A stretch of DNA of 64,000 bases, taken from NCBI GenBank assembly GCA_049652385.1, contig JBASDX010000008.1, positions 62,001 through 126,000 of the forward strand. Direction: 5' to 3'. The stretch's first letter is position 1. Every line of letters starts with the position of its first letter. A program made the position numbers and the translations under genes. Under the pieces are notes generated by a model. The model searched no databases, was not told where the DNA came from, and saw only the letters and a program-made list of their open reading frames with translations. The stretch is from DMER64 sp049652385. GTDB lineage: Bacteria; Bacteroidota; Bacteroidia; Bacteroidales; UBA932. Positions 17,488 to 27,292 of this stretch are shown piece by piece.

Positions 17488-19316
17488 AATCTTTCTTTCG
17501 GATATTATCTTATGGCAAACCCTATGGCAGGCAAGGAGTTGCTTATGTGTTGCTTTCTTTGCTTGGCGTATTGTTTGGTATTGCCAATTACGCTTTGATA
17601 GCTCCTCTGCTGACGGTTTTGTTTGAACCGCATACCCTGGAAACGGTTCCAATATATCCGGAGCGAGCATTTTCGTTTTCCTATATAGTACAACTGTTCA
17701 AGTACCACCTGATTCGTATTATACTGGAAGAAGGCGTACTCATGGCCTTGTTATACGTATCTGTATGTCTTGTAGCGGCGTCTTTATTGTCTAATTTGAC
17801 ACAATACATAACCCGGAGAATTTTAATCAACGTACAAACAAACCTGATAAAAAATGTAAGGAATCATGTTTTTTCAGAAATTACCCGGCTTCCTCTTGGA
17901 TATTTTCACCAACGCAGAAAAGGAGACATTTTATCGGTTGTCTCCGGCGATATCATAGAAATTCAGCACTCGATAGCCGGCATGTTTCATGTTTTATTCC
18001 GGGATCCTTTACTGATCATAGGTTTTCTCATTGTTTTGTTTTATATGAGCCCGCGCCTCACATTGGTGGCATGCTTCACATTGCCGATATCTGCATTTTG
18101 TATTGGCAGAATAACAAGGACGTTGCGTTCGGGGGCAGAAGTGTCACAAAGGCTGTTAGGCAGGTTGCTGAGCCATTTTGAAGAGGCAGTACATGGTATT
18201 CGTATCATAAAAGCGTTTCATGCCCGTGACTATGTTAACGATAGGTTTGATAAAGTAAATGAAATTCACAGGAAAGAAATCAAGAAAGTTCTTAACAGGC
18301 AGGAGCTGGCTTCTCCGCTGAGTGAATTCCTGGGAATTACCATAGCGGCCGGTATCCTGTTTTATGGAGGGTGGCTTCAGGTACAAGGAAAATTAGGTAT
18401 GGGCTGGCCCGCTTTTGTCGTGTATATTGGTTTTTACTGGAGGGTACTGGAGCCGGCCAAATCGATATCAAAAGCGTACGCGATGATACGTAAAGGGATG
18501 GTATCTGCCGAACGCATTTTTCAACTGCTGGATGTTCCTAAGGAACTGGAAGAAAAAAGTGACAATGTACCTTTAGATACCCTCAAACAGTCAGTGGTAT
18601 ACAAAAATATTACATTCAGATACAGTGCAAACGGGCCCGATGTTTTGCGCAATATAAATCTAGAAATCCCTAAAGGCCAGGTTGTTGCCTGGATAGGTCC
18701 TTCCGGCGCCGGCAAAACAACGATGGCAGATTTGCTTTCCGGATTTTATCGTGTTCAGGAAGGTGAAATTTTATTGGACGGTATTCCAATAAATGATTAC
18801 CATAAAGAAGATCTGGCCAAACAAATAGGAATAGTCACGCAGGAAGCCATCCTGTTTAATGATACTGTTGCAAATAATATTACCTTTGGATTGAAAAAAG
18901 TTCCACCGGAAGAGGTAGAGCAAGCTGCAAGGATTGCCAATGCCCATGATTTTATTATGGAAATGGAGCATGGTTATTTATCTAATATTGGAGAAAAGGG
19001 AGAAAAGCTTTCCGGAGGTCAAAGACAAAGACTGACCATAGCCCGTGCTGTATTACGCAACCCGGCTCTTTTGATTCTTGATGAAGCTACCAGTTCTTTG
19101 GATGCCGAAAATGAAGCAATGGTACAAGAAGCTTTAGCAAGGCTTATGAAAGACCGTACTACCATTGTCATTGCACACAGGCTCTCAACCATCAGGTATG
19201 CAGACAACATAGTAGTATTTGAGGGAGGCCGTATTGTGGAACAAGGAACGTATGAAAAATTATTTAAAACCAATAAGTATGAATCAGAACATTTTGAACA
19301 CAAAGTCCCTGAATGA
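17484..19316 (+). CDS. MsbA-like ABC exporter
   Basis: This 610-residue half-transporter has an N-terminal six-helix membrane domain and a C-terminal ATPase, the layout of lipid or multidrug exporters such as MsbA. The ATPase has Walker A GPSGAGKTT, Q-loop IVTQEAILF, signature LSGGQRQR, Walker B LLILDEATS and the switch histidine in IVIAHRLST. It should act as a homodimer in the inner membrane. Flipping of lipid A core is the commonest role in this group but substrate is not readable. It overlaps DUF4834 upstream and the acyl-CoA ligase downstream. Confidence 0.85.
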   Translation: MKSFFRILSYGKPYGRQGVAYVLLSLLGVLFGIANYALIAPLLTVLFEPHTLETVPIYPERAFSFSYIVQLFKYHLIRIILEEGVLMALLYVSVCLVAASLLSNLTQYITRRILINVQTNLIKNVRNHVFSEITRLPLGYFHQRRKGDILSVVSGDIIEIQHSIAGMFHVLFRDPLLIIGFLIVLFYMSPRLTLVACFTLPISAFCIGRITRTLRSGAEVSQRLLGRLLSHFEEAVHGIRIIKAFHARDYVNDRFDKVNEIHRKEIKKVLNRQELASPLSEFLGITIAAGILFYGGWLQVQGKLGMGWPAFVVYIGFYWRVLEPAKSISKAYAMIRKGMVSAERIFQLLDVPKELEEKSDNVPLDTLKQSVVYKNITFRYSANGPDVLRNINLEIPKGQVVAWIGPSGAGKTTMADLLSGFYRVQEGEILLDGIPINDYHKEDLAKQIGIVTQEAILFNDTVANNITFGLKKVPPEEVEQAARIANAHDFIMEMEHGYLSNIGEKGEKLSGGQRQRLTIARAVLRNPALLILDEATSSLDAENEAMVQEALARLMKDRTTIVIAHRLSTIRYADNIVVFEGGRIVEQGTYEKLFKTNKYESEHFEHKVPE

Positions 19317-20949
19317 GCTTTTTGAAAAAAGTATTAAAAAATATTGGGATTTCAAAGCTCTGACAGATTTTCAAGGGGATACTTTTTATTACAGAGATGT
19401 GGCCATCCGTATAAAAACCATTCATATGGGATTTGAAAGATGCGGTTTGAAACAAGGAGATAAAGTTGCGTTGTGCGGAAGAAATCAGGCGCATTGGGCC
19501 ATCGCTTTTTTGGCGACCGTTACTTATGGAGCCGTTGTGGTACCTATTCTGCATGAATTCAAGCCGGGAAACATCCACCACCTGGTAAACCATTCCGACT
19601 CACGCATATTCTTTGTAGGAGAACAAGTGTGGGAAAGCTTGAATGAAAATGAAATGCCTAACCTCGAGGCCATCGTCGGACTCAATAATTTTGATATTCT
19701 GTATACACCGGATGAAGAAATTATTGCCATCCGAAAAGATTTGGACAAAGCTTTTAGGGAGATGTACAAAGATGGGATGCAGCCGGACGATGTCAGTTAC
19801 TACAAAGACAAACCCGAAGACCTGGCTTTGATTAACTATACCAGCGGAACCACAGGTTTTTCAAAAGGAGTCATGCTCCCGTACCGCTCTCTGCTGTCCA
19901 ACATTCTATTTGGATGGGAAGTGCTGCCTCAGGTGAGCAACGGAGCCAAAGTGGTATCTATGCTTCCTTCGGCGCACATGTACGGATTGATGTTCGAACT
20001 GTTGTTTGAGATGACGAGCGGCGCCCATGTGCATTTTCTCACGCGTATGCCTTCGCCCAAGGTCATTATAGAAGCTTTCCGGAATGTGAAACCTAAGGTT
20101 ATTATTGCCGTTCCCATGATTATTGAAAAGATTTATAAACAAAAATTGCTGCCTCTGCTCAAACGTCCTTCTATTAAAGTGATGTTGCGGATGCCGTTTA
20201 TCGATCAGAAAATCAAGAAACGTATTCACGATGAATTGGTGCAGGCTTTTGGAGGAGAATTTTTGGAAATTATTGTGGGTGGAGCACCTTTGAATCACGA
20301 GGTAGAGCCTTTTCTTACAAAAATCCACCTGCCTTTCACGGTAGGTTATGGGCTTACAGAATGTGGTCCTATTGTAACGTATGCACCTTGGAATGAAAGA
20401 CCGCTTTTCTCCTGTGGAAGAGCTGCTCCCCGTATGGAAATCCGCATAGATTCTCCAGATCCGGAAAACATACCCGGCGATATCCAGTTGAGAGGAGATA
20501 ATGTCATGTTGGGTTATTATAAAAATCCGGAAGCCACGAAAGATACTTTTACAGAAGACGGCTGGTTCAAGACAGGTGATTTGGGAACACTGGATAAAAA
20601 CGGTTACCTCTTTATTAAGGGTCGTTCTAAAACAATGATTCTGGGACCAAACGGTCAAAATATTTATCCGGAGGAAATCGAAAGCTCCATAAATAATATG
20701 TCATACGTGAATGAAAGTCTCGTAATCATGGAAGACGGTTTGCTGGTAGCCCTCGTTTATCCTGATTTTGAAAAAGCGGCAGCTGATGGTTTACCCGACA
20801 CAGCTATGGAATCTACCATGGAATCCTTACGTGATCAAATCAATCTGGAATTGCCCAAATATGCTCAAATTTCCAAAATAAAAATTGTACCCGAAGAATT
20901 TGAGAAAACTCCAAAAAGAAGTATTAAACGTTTTTTGTATAATGGATAA
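19279..20949 (+). CDS. AMP-forming long-chain acyl-CoA ligase family protein
   Basis: The 556-residue protein is an adenylate-forming enzyme. The phosphate-binding loop YTSGTTGFSKGV, the A5-type VGYGLTECGP, the TGDLG motif and the C-terminal lysine region (KTPKRSIKRF) are all present, so it should activate a carboxylic acid, probably a fatty acid, through an acyl-AMP. The ATG at 19279 lies inside the 3' end of the exporter gene (38-bp overlap). The longer in-frame extension upstream is a shadow of the exporter. It overlaps the deaminase by 8 bp. Confidence 0.88.
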   Translation: MNQNILNTKSLNELFEKSIKKYWDFKALTDFQGDTFYYRDVAIRIKTIHMGFERCGLKQGDKVALCGRNQAHWAIAFLATVTYGAVVVPILHEFKPGNIHHLVNHSDSRIFFVGEQVWESLNENEMPNLEAIVGLNNFDILYTPDEEIIAIRKDLDKAFREMYKDGMQPDDVSYYKDKPEDLALINYTSGTTGFSKGVMLPYRSLLSNILFGWEVLPQVSNGAKVVSMLPSAHMYGLMFELLFEMTSGAHVHFLTRMPSPKVIIEAFRNVKPKVIIAVPMIIEKIYKQKLLPLLKRPSIKVMLRMPFIDQKIKKRIHDELVQAFGGEFLEIIVGGAPLNHEVEPFLTKIHLPFTVGYGLTECGPIVTYAPWNERPLFSCGRAAPRMEIRIDSPDPENIPGDIQLRGDNVMLGYYKNPEATKDTFTEDGWFKTGDLGTLDKNGYLFIKGRSKTMILGPNGQNIYPEEIESSINNMSYVNESLVIMEDGLLVALVYPDFEKAAADGLPDTAMESTMESLRDQINLELPKYAQISKIKIVPEEFEKTPKRSIKRFLYNG

Positions 20950-21352
20950 ACAGAGACAATTCGATCTCCATTACCTTGAAATGGCGCGTGTATGGGCACG
21001 TAATTCGTATTGCGAAAGAAGAAAGGTGGGGGCTCTGATGGTGAAAGACAGGATGATTATATCGGACGGCTACAACGGAACGCCCAGAGGTTTTGAAAAT
21101 ATTTGTGAAGACGAAGAAGGTGGAACAAAACCTTATGTCCTTCATGCAGAAGCAAATGCCATTACAAAAGTAGCCCGCAGCAACAACAGCAGTGAAGGAG
21201 CCACTATTTATATTACGGCGTCTCCTTGTATAGAATGTGCCAAATTAATTATACAATCCGGGATTGTGCGTGTAGTATATAGTGATGATTACAGGTTGCA
21301 AGACGGTATTGAATTATTGAAAAAAGCCGGTATAAGAGTAGATAAATATTGA
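20942..21352 (+). CDS. Deoxycytidylate (dCMP) deaminase family protein
   Basis: This 136-residue zinc-dependent deaminase has HAEANAI (His zinc ligand and catalytic Glu) and SPCIECAKLI (two Cys ligands), the dCMP deaminase signature. It should convert dCMP to dUMP, feeding thymidylate synthesis. The early SYCERRKVGALMVKD and YNGTPRGFEN segments match the family. The ATG at 20942 overlaps the ligase stop by 8 bp. The S41 peptidase gene starts seven bases after its stop. Confidence 0.9.
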   Translation: MDKQRQFDLHYLEMARVWARNSYCERRKVGALMVKDRMIISDGYNGTPRGFENICEDEEGGTKPYVLHAEANAITKVARSNNSSEGATIYITASPCIECAKLIIQSGIVRVVYSDDYRLQDGIELLKKAGIRVDKY

Positions 21353-21359
21353 GTAACGT

Positions 21360-22988
21360 ATGGATAATCGGCAAGGAATAAGAAAAACAGGTGTAGTTGT
21401 TTTAATCGTTTTATGTGCCCTGCTTATTGCGGTAGCCTTACGATGGACTACTTATGCCAACAGGAACAAAAAAAGAGAACAACTGGGTAAAGAGTGGACC
21501 AAGCTGGAGCTCATTCTTAACCAGATTCAGCACAACTATGTAGATTCAGTAAATGTAGCTGACTTTATTGAAAAGACGGTACCGGGTATTCTGGAAGAAT
21601 TGGACCCGCATTCCATTTATCTGCCACCGGACGAATTGCGTACGGCAGATGAGGAATTACGCGGCAATATTGAAGGAATCGGCATCGTTTTTAATGTTCC
21701 TGAGGATACAGCCACTGTAATAAACGTAGTTGTAGGCGGTCCTTCGGAAAAAATGGGATTACAGGCAGGAGATAAAATCATACAGATAGGAGAGCAAACA
21801 GTGGCCGGAGTAAAGATTCCCCAAGATTCCATTGTTAAATTGCTAAAGGGGCCAAAAGGCACAAAAGTAGATGTTAGAGTCAAGCGGTATGGAGAGGAAA
21901 ACCTTATTCTGTTTTCCATAACAAGAGATAAGATACCCGTTCATAGTGTAGATGTGGCCTATATGGTTGATTCTCTTACCGGTTATATCAAATTGTCTCG
22001 TTTTTCCATAACAAGTTATGCGGAAATTCTGAAAGCATTGGCTGAATTAATGAAAGCAGGGATGAAGCAACTGGTGTTTGATCTTAGGGACAATGCAGGA
22101 GGATATTTTGACCAGGCCCTGAAAATTGCCGGAGAATTTTTGGATGAAAACAAATTGATGGTATATACAGAAGGGGCACATAGAGAAAGACAGGATTTTT
22201 ATACGCGCAAAAGGGGATCTTGTTACCAAATGCCTTTGGTATTGCTGATTAATGAAACCTCGGCTTCTTCTTCGGAAATTATGGCAGGAGCACTGCAAGA
22301 CAACGATAGGGGGACTATTGTCGGCCGTCGCTCTTATGGGAAGGGTCTGGTACAGGAACCTGTTTATTTTTCCGATAAATCCGGACTCAGGATTACCGTG
22401 GCACGTTTTTATACACCTCTGGGCAGGTCCATTCAAAAGCCTTATGGAAACAATACAAAAGAGTATGCTTTTGATTTGCTGGAAAGGTATCGTCATGGGG
22501 AACTGATGGAAGAAGATTCCATCCCGAAAAACGATTCGCTGCGTTATGTAACGGTGGCAGGAAAGGTGCTCTACGGCGGCGGAGGTATTATCCCCGATGT
22601 GTTTGTTCCGTTGGACACGACCAGAGTAAACGATTTGTATGTTCGTATTACAAGGCAAAACCTGCCTATACGATTTAGTATGGACTTTGCAGATCGTAAC
22701 AGGAAACAATTATCTGCCATAGATACGTTTGAAGCACTGGAGCGCTTTTTTGAAACACACAGGCCTGAAAAAGAATTCCTGGCCTACATGCAAAGGCAGG
22801 GTATACCCTATGACCGTGTTCAGTGGAAGGAGTGTGGAAGTATCATCATGACACAGATCAAAGCGTACGTTGGCAGGAATACACCTATGGAAGACAAAGG
22901 GTTCTATCCGTATTTGGGCAGCATAGACAATGTGTTGGAAAAAGCCCTTGAAGTTCTGAATGAACAACTAATAGCCAAATTGCCTTAA
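21360..22988 (+). CDS. S41 family C-terminal processing peptidase
   Basis: This 542-residue protease (CtpA/Tsp family) has an N-terminal membrane anchor (about 11-30), a PDZ domain (about 95-180) and the S41 catalytic domain. The catalytic serine is in TSASSSEIMAGAL and the catalytic lysine in SYGKGLVQ. It should process or degrade periplasmic proteins from their C-termini. Anchor and length are typical for Bacteroidota. Its 3' end overlaps era on the other strand by 21 bp, so the C-terminal IAKLP residues are encoded in the last codons of era read backwards. Confidence 0.92.
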   Translation: MDNRQGIRKTGVVVLIVLCALLIAVALRWTTYANRNKKREQLGKEWTKLELILNQIQHNYVDSVNVADFIEKTVPGILEELDPHSIYLPPDELRTADEELRGNIEGIGIVFNVPEDTATVINVVVGGPSEKMGLQAGDKIIQIGEQTVAGVKIPQDSIVKLLKGPKGTKVDVRVKRYGEENLILFSITRDKIPVHSVDVAYMVDSLTGYIKLSRFSITSYAEILKALAELMKAGMKQLVFDLRDNAGGYFDQALKIAGEFLDENKLMVYTEGAHRERQDFYTRKRGSCYQMPLVLLINETSASSSEIMAGALQDNDRGTIVGRRSYGKGLVQEPVYFSDKSGLRITVARFYTPLGRSIQKPYGNNTKEYAFDLLERYRHGELMEEDSIPKNDSLRYVTVAGKVLYGGGGIIPDVFVPLDTTRVNDLYVRITRQNLPIRFSMDFADRNRKQLSAIDTFEALERFFETHRPEKEFLAYMQRQGIPYDRVQWKECGSIIMTQIKAYVGRNTPMEDKGFYPYLGSIDNVLEKALEVLNEQLIAKLP

Positions 22989-23843
22989 GCGGGAACGGCT
23001 GTCTCTCCAATGGGGAAGTACTTTGACAAATAATTCCAGGTATACTTTTTTCTGGAAGAAATCTTCCATATCCAAACGGGCTTGAGTTCCTGTTTTCTTT
23101 AGTGCTTTTCCTTGATTCCCAATAAGAATTCCTTTTTGTGAATCGCGCATGACATAAATTACGGCTTCTATGTGGTATCTGTCCTGTGTCTCTTTGAAAG
23201 CTGCTATTTCCACTTCTGTACAATACGGTATTTCCTGTGCATAGTTGAGGAAAATTTTTTCACGAAGGATTTCTGAAGCAAAAAAGCGGAGGCTTTTGTC
23301 TGTAAACCTATCTTTTTCAAACCACGGAGGAGCTTTCGGGAGATGGTCCAAAATATGCTGCAGCAACGAATCCAGGTTAAAACCTTCCAGCGCACTTACG
23401 GGATATACGCCCGCTTGCGGCAAGAGCGTCTGCCACTGGGACATTAAGTTTCTTACTTCGTCCTCGGAACTTATATCAATTTTGTTGATAGCAACAAGAA
23501 CGGGAATTTCCAGCAAGGCTAATTTCTCCATGAAGGAAGGATTCTTCTGCATCTTTTCCACAACATCGGTTACATACAGAATAATGTCTGCGTCAGTAAG
23601 AGCTGTATCTACAAACTGCATCATGTTTTTTTGCAGCAAGTAATGGGGGCGGATGATTCCGGGAGTATCTGAATATACAATCTGGTAGTCGGGGCCGTTT
23701 ACTATGCCCATAATGCGATGTCGTGTGGTTTGGGCTTTCGGAGTGATGATAGATAATTTCTCACCAACAAGGGCATTCATCAATGTGGATTTTCCCACAT
23801 TGGGATTCCCAATAATATTTACAAATCCGGCTTTGTGTGTCAT
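22968..23843 (-). CDS. era: GTPase Era
   Basis: Era is an essential GTPase in maturation of 16S rRNA and the 30S subunit. The 291-residue protein has G1 GNPNVGKST, G3 DTPG and G4 NKID, and a C-terminal KH domain with IGNQGKALKK. The ATG at 23843 is chosen over the longer reading since MTHKAGFVNIIG fits the family start and overlaps the rluB stop as ATGA. It follows rluB in one transcript and converges on the S41 peptidase gene. Confidence 0.95.
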   Translation of the reverse strand: MTHKAGFVNIIGNPNVGKSTLMNALVGEKLSIITPKAQTTRHRIMGIVNGPDYQIVYSDTPGIIRPHYLLQKNMMQFVDTALTDADIILYVTDVVEKMQKNPSFMEKLALLEIPVLVAINKIDISSEDEVRNLMSQWQTLLPQAGVYPVSALEGFNLDSLLQHILDHLPKAPPWFEKDRFTDKSLRFFASEILREKIFLNYAQEIPYCTEVEIAAFKETQDRYHIEAVIYVMRDSQKGILIGNQGKALKKTGTQARLDMEDFFQKKVYLELFVKVLPHWRDSRSRLRQFGY

Positions 23844-24787
23844 TGATAGAAACCAGTTTTTAATCGGGAAATTTCTTCCTCTGTAAGGTAACGCCATTGT
23901 CCGCGTTCCAATCCCTTTTTAGAAAGCCCTGCAAAGTAAACCCTGTCTAATTTTTTCACTTTGTATCCTAACGATTCAAAAAGCCTGTGGACTATTCTGT
24001 TTTTGCCGGAATGTATTTCCACACCAATGTCCTTATCACTATTGTTCAGATAAGATATGGAGTCAACGTACATAGGGCCATCCTTCAGCCGAATACCTTG
24101 CCGCAATTTCTCCATATCAGATTTTTTGAAGTTTTTATCCAGTTGAACCTGGTAGATTTTCTTTTTATTATAAGACGGATGGATGAGCTTTTCCGTAAGA
24201 TCACCGTCGTTGGTGAACAGCAATACGCCTGTGGTGTCTTTGTCAAGCCTTCCTACCGGGAAGACGCGTTTGGTACATTGTCCGGCTATCAAATCCATAA
24301 CCGTTCTTTCTGCATGTTTGTCTTTCATGGTAGTAACGTATCCTTTAGGTTTATTCATTACAAGATACGTTTTGGATTCAGGGTTGATACGCTGACCGTT
24401 TAAACGTACATCATCAGTTACCAGCACTTTTACACCAAGTGTTGTTTCAATTTTTCCATTGACGGTTACGAGTCCTGCTTGTATAAAATCATCGGCTTCT
24501 CTGCGGGAGCAGATACCGGAATTGGCCAGGTATCTGTTCAGTCTGATTTCTCCGTCAATCAGAGGTTGTTTTCTCAGGGGAGCTCGTTTTTCAGGTTTGT
24601 CAAATGTTGTACGACGCGGCCTTTCTGCCCGGTATGTTCTGTCTCTGCCGGGTTTGTCTGAACCGACCCCGTCTTCGCGGCGGATTTTATTCCGCCCTGT
24701 TTCCTTGCGGTAAGTAGTCGTTACAATACGTTTGCGTTTGGGGCGCTCTTGTTTTTCCTTACCTTGGGGATTGTTGTTTGTTTTCAT
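23840..24787 (-). CDS. rluB: RluB-like 23S rRNA pseudouridine synthase
   Basis: The 315-residue protein is an RsuA/RluB-type pseudouridine synthase. After a basic, low-complexity tail of about 75 residues comes an S4 RNA-binding domain (IRLNRYLANSGICSRREAD) and then the catalytic domain with Asp in GRLDKDTTGVLL. RluB modifies 23S rRNA near position 2605; exact target is inferred from the family. The basic N-terminal extension is common in Bacteroidota. It is co-translated with era. Confidence 0.88.
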   Translation of the reverse strand: MKTNNNPQGKEKQERPKRKRIVTTTYRKETGRNKIRREDGVGSDKPGRDRTYRAERPRRTTFDKPEKRAPLRKQPLIDGEIRLNRYLANSGICSRREADDFIQAGLVTVNGKIETTLGVKVLVTDDVRLNGQRINPESKTYLVMNKPKGYVTTMKDKHAERTVMDLIAGQCTKRVFPVGRLDKDTTGVLLFTNDGDLTEKLIHPSYNKKKIYQVQLDKNFKKSDMEKLRQGIRLKDGPMYVDSISYLNNSDKDIGVEIHSGKNRIVHRLFESLGYKVKKLDRVYFAGLSKKGLERGQWRYLTEEEISRLKTGFYQ

Positions 24788-24825
24788 TTTTATTAATTAA
24801 GGGCATAAATGTACATGAAATTTCT

Positions 24826-24833
24826 TAATATTG
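24826..24833 (+). promoter_or_regulatory. Possible -7 element for the permease gene
   Basis: TAATATTG differs by one base from TAnnTTTG and ends four bases before the ATG at 24838. Confidence 0.3.
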
Positions 24834-24837
24834 CATT

Positions 24838-26097
24838 ATGAAGCGTTCATCCTTTCTGAGATTCTCTCCTTTGTTTCGTGAAAACTTAAATGTTTCTCTT
24901 ACAGCCGTTAAGACTAATAAGCTGCGTTCCATTCTTACTATATTGATGATTGCTGTAGGTATTATGGCCCTGGTAGGGATTCTCACGGCTATCGATGCCA
25001 TTAAGGGGTCGGTAACAGACAGTTTTAATCAAATGGGAGCCAGCACTATTACGATTAAGGCCAAATCCCTGAGAGGTGAATCGGCTGAAGCAAGAAGGAG
25101 GGTACGCAACCAACCACATATAACGTACAAACAAGCAACAGCCTTCCTGGAGAATTATCCAATACCTTCCAAAATTGCCATATATACAACAGCACGGGCT
25201 ATGCTGGAAGTAAGTTACGGTTCGGAAAAAACAAACCCGGACATTACGGTTATGGGAGTGAACCCCGAATACTTTCCGGTAAACGCCCTGGATATTGTAA
25301 GGGGAAGAACGTTTTCACAGTTTGAAACCAGTTCTTCCGGTTTTGTTACGGTTATTGGCGATGGTCTGCTCCATATATTTGGAAAAAAGGATCCGGTAGG
25401 TGAATTTTTGAATGTGGACGGCAGGCGGTACCAGGTCATAGGAGTCCTACGTTCTAAAGGAGCTGCATTTGGTGGCGGAGCCGACAAGCAAATCTTTATT
25501 CCCATAGGGAATGCCCGTAGTACTTATGGTGGTGAGAGTCTTGCTTTTCAGATCAAGATTCAGCCTAAAGCCGGAGAGAATACGCGACAGGCTTATGAAG
25601 AAGCAGAAATATATTTTAGAAATGTGCGCAGGCTTTCACCAACAGATCAAACAGATTTCCAGATAGAACGCAGTGAAGATATGTTGGAACGTTCTATGGA
25701 AACCATGAGGATTGTAACCATTGTGGCTGTTATTATAGGATTCATCACCTTATTGGGAGCAGCCGTAGGCCTGATGAACATCATGCTTGTTTCTGTCAAC
25801 GAACGAACAAGGGAGATAGGGACCAGAAAAGCCATGGGAGCCTCATCTCAAATCATCAAACAGCAATTTTTGTTTGAAGCCATTGTCATAGGACAGTTAG
25901 GCGGGTTAGGCGGTATTGTATTGGGGATATTGGCCGGAAACATCACTTCCATTGGAATGAAAACATCTTTCATTGTTCCTTGGTTATGGATGCTGTTGGG
26001 AGTGGCCGTTTGTTTTGTGGTAAGCATATTATCCGGTTATATACCTGCCGTTCGTGCCAGCAAACTGGATCCTATAGAAGCTTTACGCTACGAGTAA
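24838..26097 (+). CDS. MacB/FtsX-type ABC transporter permease
   Basis: This 419-residue membrane protein has the layout of MacB/LolC-type permeases: an N-terminal transmembrane segment (about 32-52), a large periplasmic domain with MacB_PCD features (VMGVNPEYFPVNAL, GRTFSQFE) and three more helices near 280-415, with NERTREIGTRKAMGA before the third. It should be one half of a mechanotransmission-type transporter and needs a partner ATPase; none is adjacent, so that gene must lie elsewhere. It stands alone between divergent rluB and convergent tonB. Confidence 0.87.
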   Translation: MKRSSFLRFSPLFRENLNVSLTAVKTNKLRSILTILMIAVGIMALVGILTAIDAIKGSVTDSFNQMGASTITIKAKSLRGESAEARRRVRNQPHITYKQATAFLENYPIPSKIAIYTTARAMLEVSYGSEKTNPDITVMGVNPEYFPVNALDIVRGRTFSQFETSSSGFVTVIGDGLLHIFGKKDPVGEFLNVDGRRYQVIGVLRSKGAAFGGGADKQIFIPIGNARSTYGGESLAFQIKIQPKAGENTRQAYEEAEIYFRNVRRLSPTDQTDFQIERSEDMLERSMETMRIVTIVAVIIGFITLLGAAVGLMNIMLVSVNERTREIGTRKAMGASSQIIKQQFLFEAIVIGQLGGLGGIVLGILAGNITSIGMKTSFIVPWLWMLLGVAVCFVVSILSGYIPAVRASKLDPIEALRYE

Positions 26098-26104
26098 AAA
26101 AGCT

Positions 26105-26857
26105 TTATTTTAATGTGAACACATAGGTAATTCTTCCTTCCTGAATAGGAGGAGCTGTTCCGCTGATGTTGAATTTGGCTTGTAAAGCTGCTTTTTTTGC
26201 CGCTTCCCAAAGTACTTTATTTTGTACGGTTGTCCCTTCTATTCCCGGTGTTGCCGAAGTGACGGTTCCGTACGTGTCTACCAATATTCTAACAACGACT
26301 TTTCCTGATACGTTTTGTGCATATTCAGGTAAAGGCAATTTTCCTATGACCGTGCGCCCCTCCAATTGTGCTGTAGGTTGTCCTGAAGGATTGCCTGTCT
26401 CTACATTTCCTGCACTGTGACCGGCTTGTCTTTGCGGAAATGTGGCAATACCTGTTTGCTCACCGGGTAACGAATCAACATCCCTGCTGCGGAACAAAGC
26501 CTTTTCTTTGATTTTTGGCGGCTCGGGGTCTTTGATTTCCACATCGCCTTCTTCTCCGGGCGTACTTTCCTGCGTACGTTGCTCTCCCGCTACAGGTTCC
26601 GGAACAACGGCTTGCTGAACTAATTCGGGTTCCTGATGAGTTACGGGTTTAGGAGACCGGGGGGCAGTACCTTGTTCGGCCAGGAGCCTTACAGGTAAGG
26701 TCGGACGTTCTTCTGCCAGTTCCACTTCAATTTCCGGCATGTCCCTGTTCTCGGGTAGCGTCAATCCCATGCCTGAATATACTAAAGCAACAGCCAACAC
26801 TATATGGAACAGTATAGTGGCTATCAAACCGCTTGTATGTCCTCTTTTTTCAGACAT
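26105..26857 (-). CDS. TonB-family energy transducer
   Basis: The 250-residue protein has a short cytoplasmic N-terminus, one transmembrane helix (about 9-30), a Pro/Glu-rich spacer and a C-terminal TonB domain (KLPLPEYAQNVSGKVVVRILVD to the end). It should pass energy from the ExbB-ExbD proton channel to outer-membrane receptors, or act in a Tol-like system; with one TonB-type protein the two cannot be told apart. It is last in truA-exbB-exbD-tonB and starts 15 bp after the exbD stop. Confidence 0.88.
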   Translation of the reverse strand: MSEKRGHTSGLIATILFHIVLAVALVYSGMGLTLPENRDMPEIEVELAEERPTLPVRLLAEQGTAPRSPKPVTHQEPELVQQAVVPEPVAGEQRTQESTPGEEGDVEIKDPEPPKIKEKALFRSRDVDSLPGEQTGIATFPQRQAGHSAGNVETGNPSGQPTAQLEGRTVIGKLPLPEYAQNVSGKVVVRILVDTYGTVTSATPGIEGTTVQNKVLWEAAKKAALQAKFNISGTAPPIQEGRITYVFTLK

Positions 26858-26872
26858 GGATGGTCTTTTGTA

Positions 26873-27286
26873 TTATTCCGGAGAAGTAGCCAATACTATT
26901 TTGTAGCGGTTACGTTTAGCAATGTTCATAACCTGTACTACCTGCTCCATAGGAACGGATTTGTCTACGTATAAAGATAATGTGGGTTCTGTTCTATCCT
27001 TTAACATTTCCTGCAAGCGTGGCTCTATTTCATGAAATGGAACAGCTGTGCGGTTTCCGTCAATATGGTAGGAAAACGTGCCGGCTTGCTGGTAATGTTT
27101 TATAGAAATGCTGACTTGCCCTTTATCGGGGATTTGGTTGGTACTTTTTGGCAACAACAGTTTAAGCGCATTAGGGTTGATGAGTGTTGAGGTTACCAGA
27201 AAGAAAATCAACAACAGGAAGACTATGTCTGTCATAGAGGCCATGGTGAAGCCTGCCTGAACTTTTGTGTTTCTTTTTATAGCCAT
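26873..27286 (-). CDS. exbD: ExbD/TolR biopolymer transport protein
   Basis: This 137-residue inner-membrane protein has a basic N-terminus, one transmembrane helix containing the conserved aspartate (MTDIVFLLLIFFLVTS, about 18-33) and a periplasmic domain with LYVDKSVPMEQVVQVMNIA. It should form, with ExbB, the proton-driven motor. It begins six bases after exbB. Confidence 0.92.
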   Translation of the reverse strand: MAIKRNTKVQAGFTMASMTDIVFLLLIFFLVTSTLINPNALKLLLPKSTNQIPDKGQVSISIKHYQQAGTFSYHIDGNRTAVPFHEIEPRLQEMLKDRTEPTLSLYVDKSVPMEQVVQVMNIAKRNRYKIVLATSPE

Positions 27287-27292
27287 AGCTAT

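Noticed and set aside
26098..26104. Terminator between the permease and tonB genes
   Set aside because: Only a very short AAAGCTTT palindrome occurs, too weak to call.
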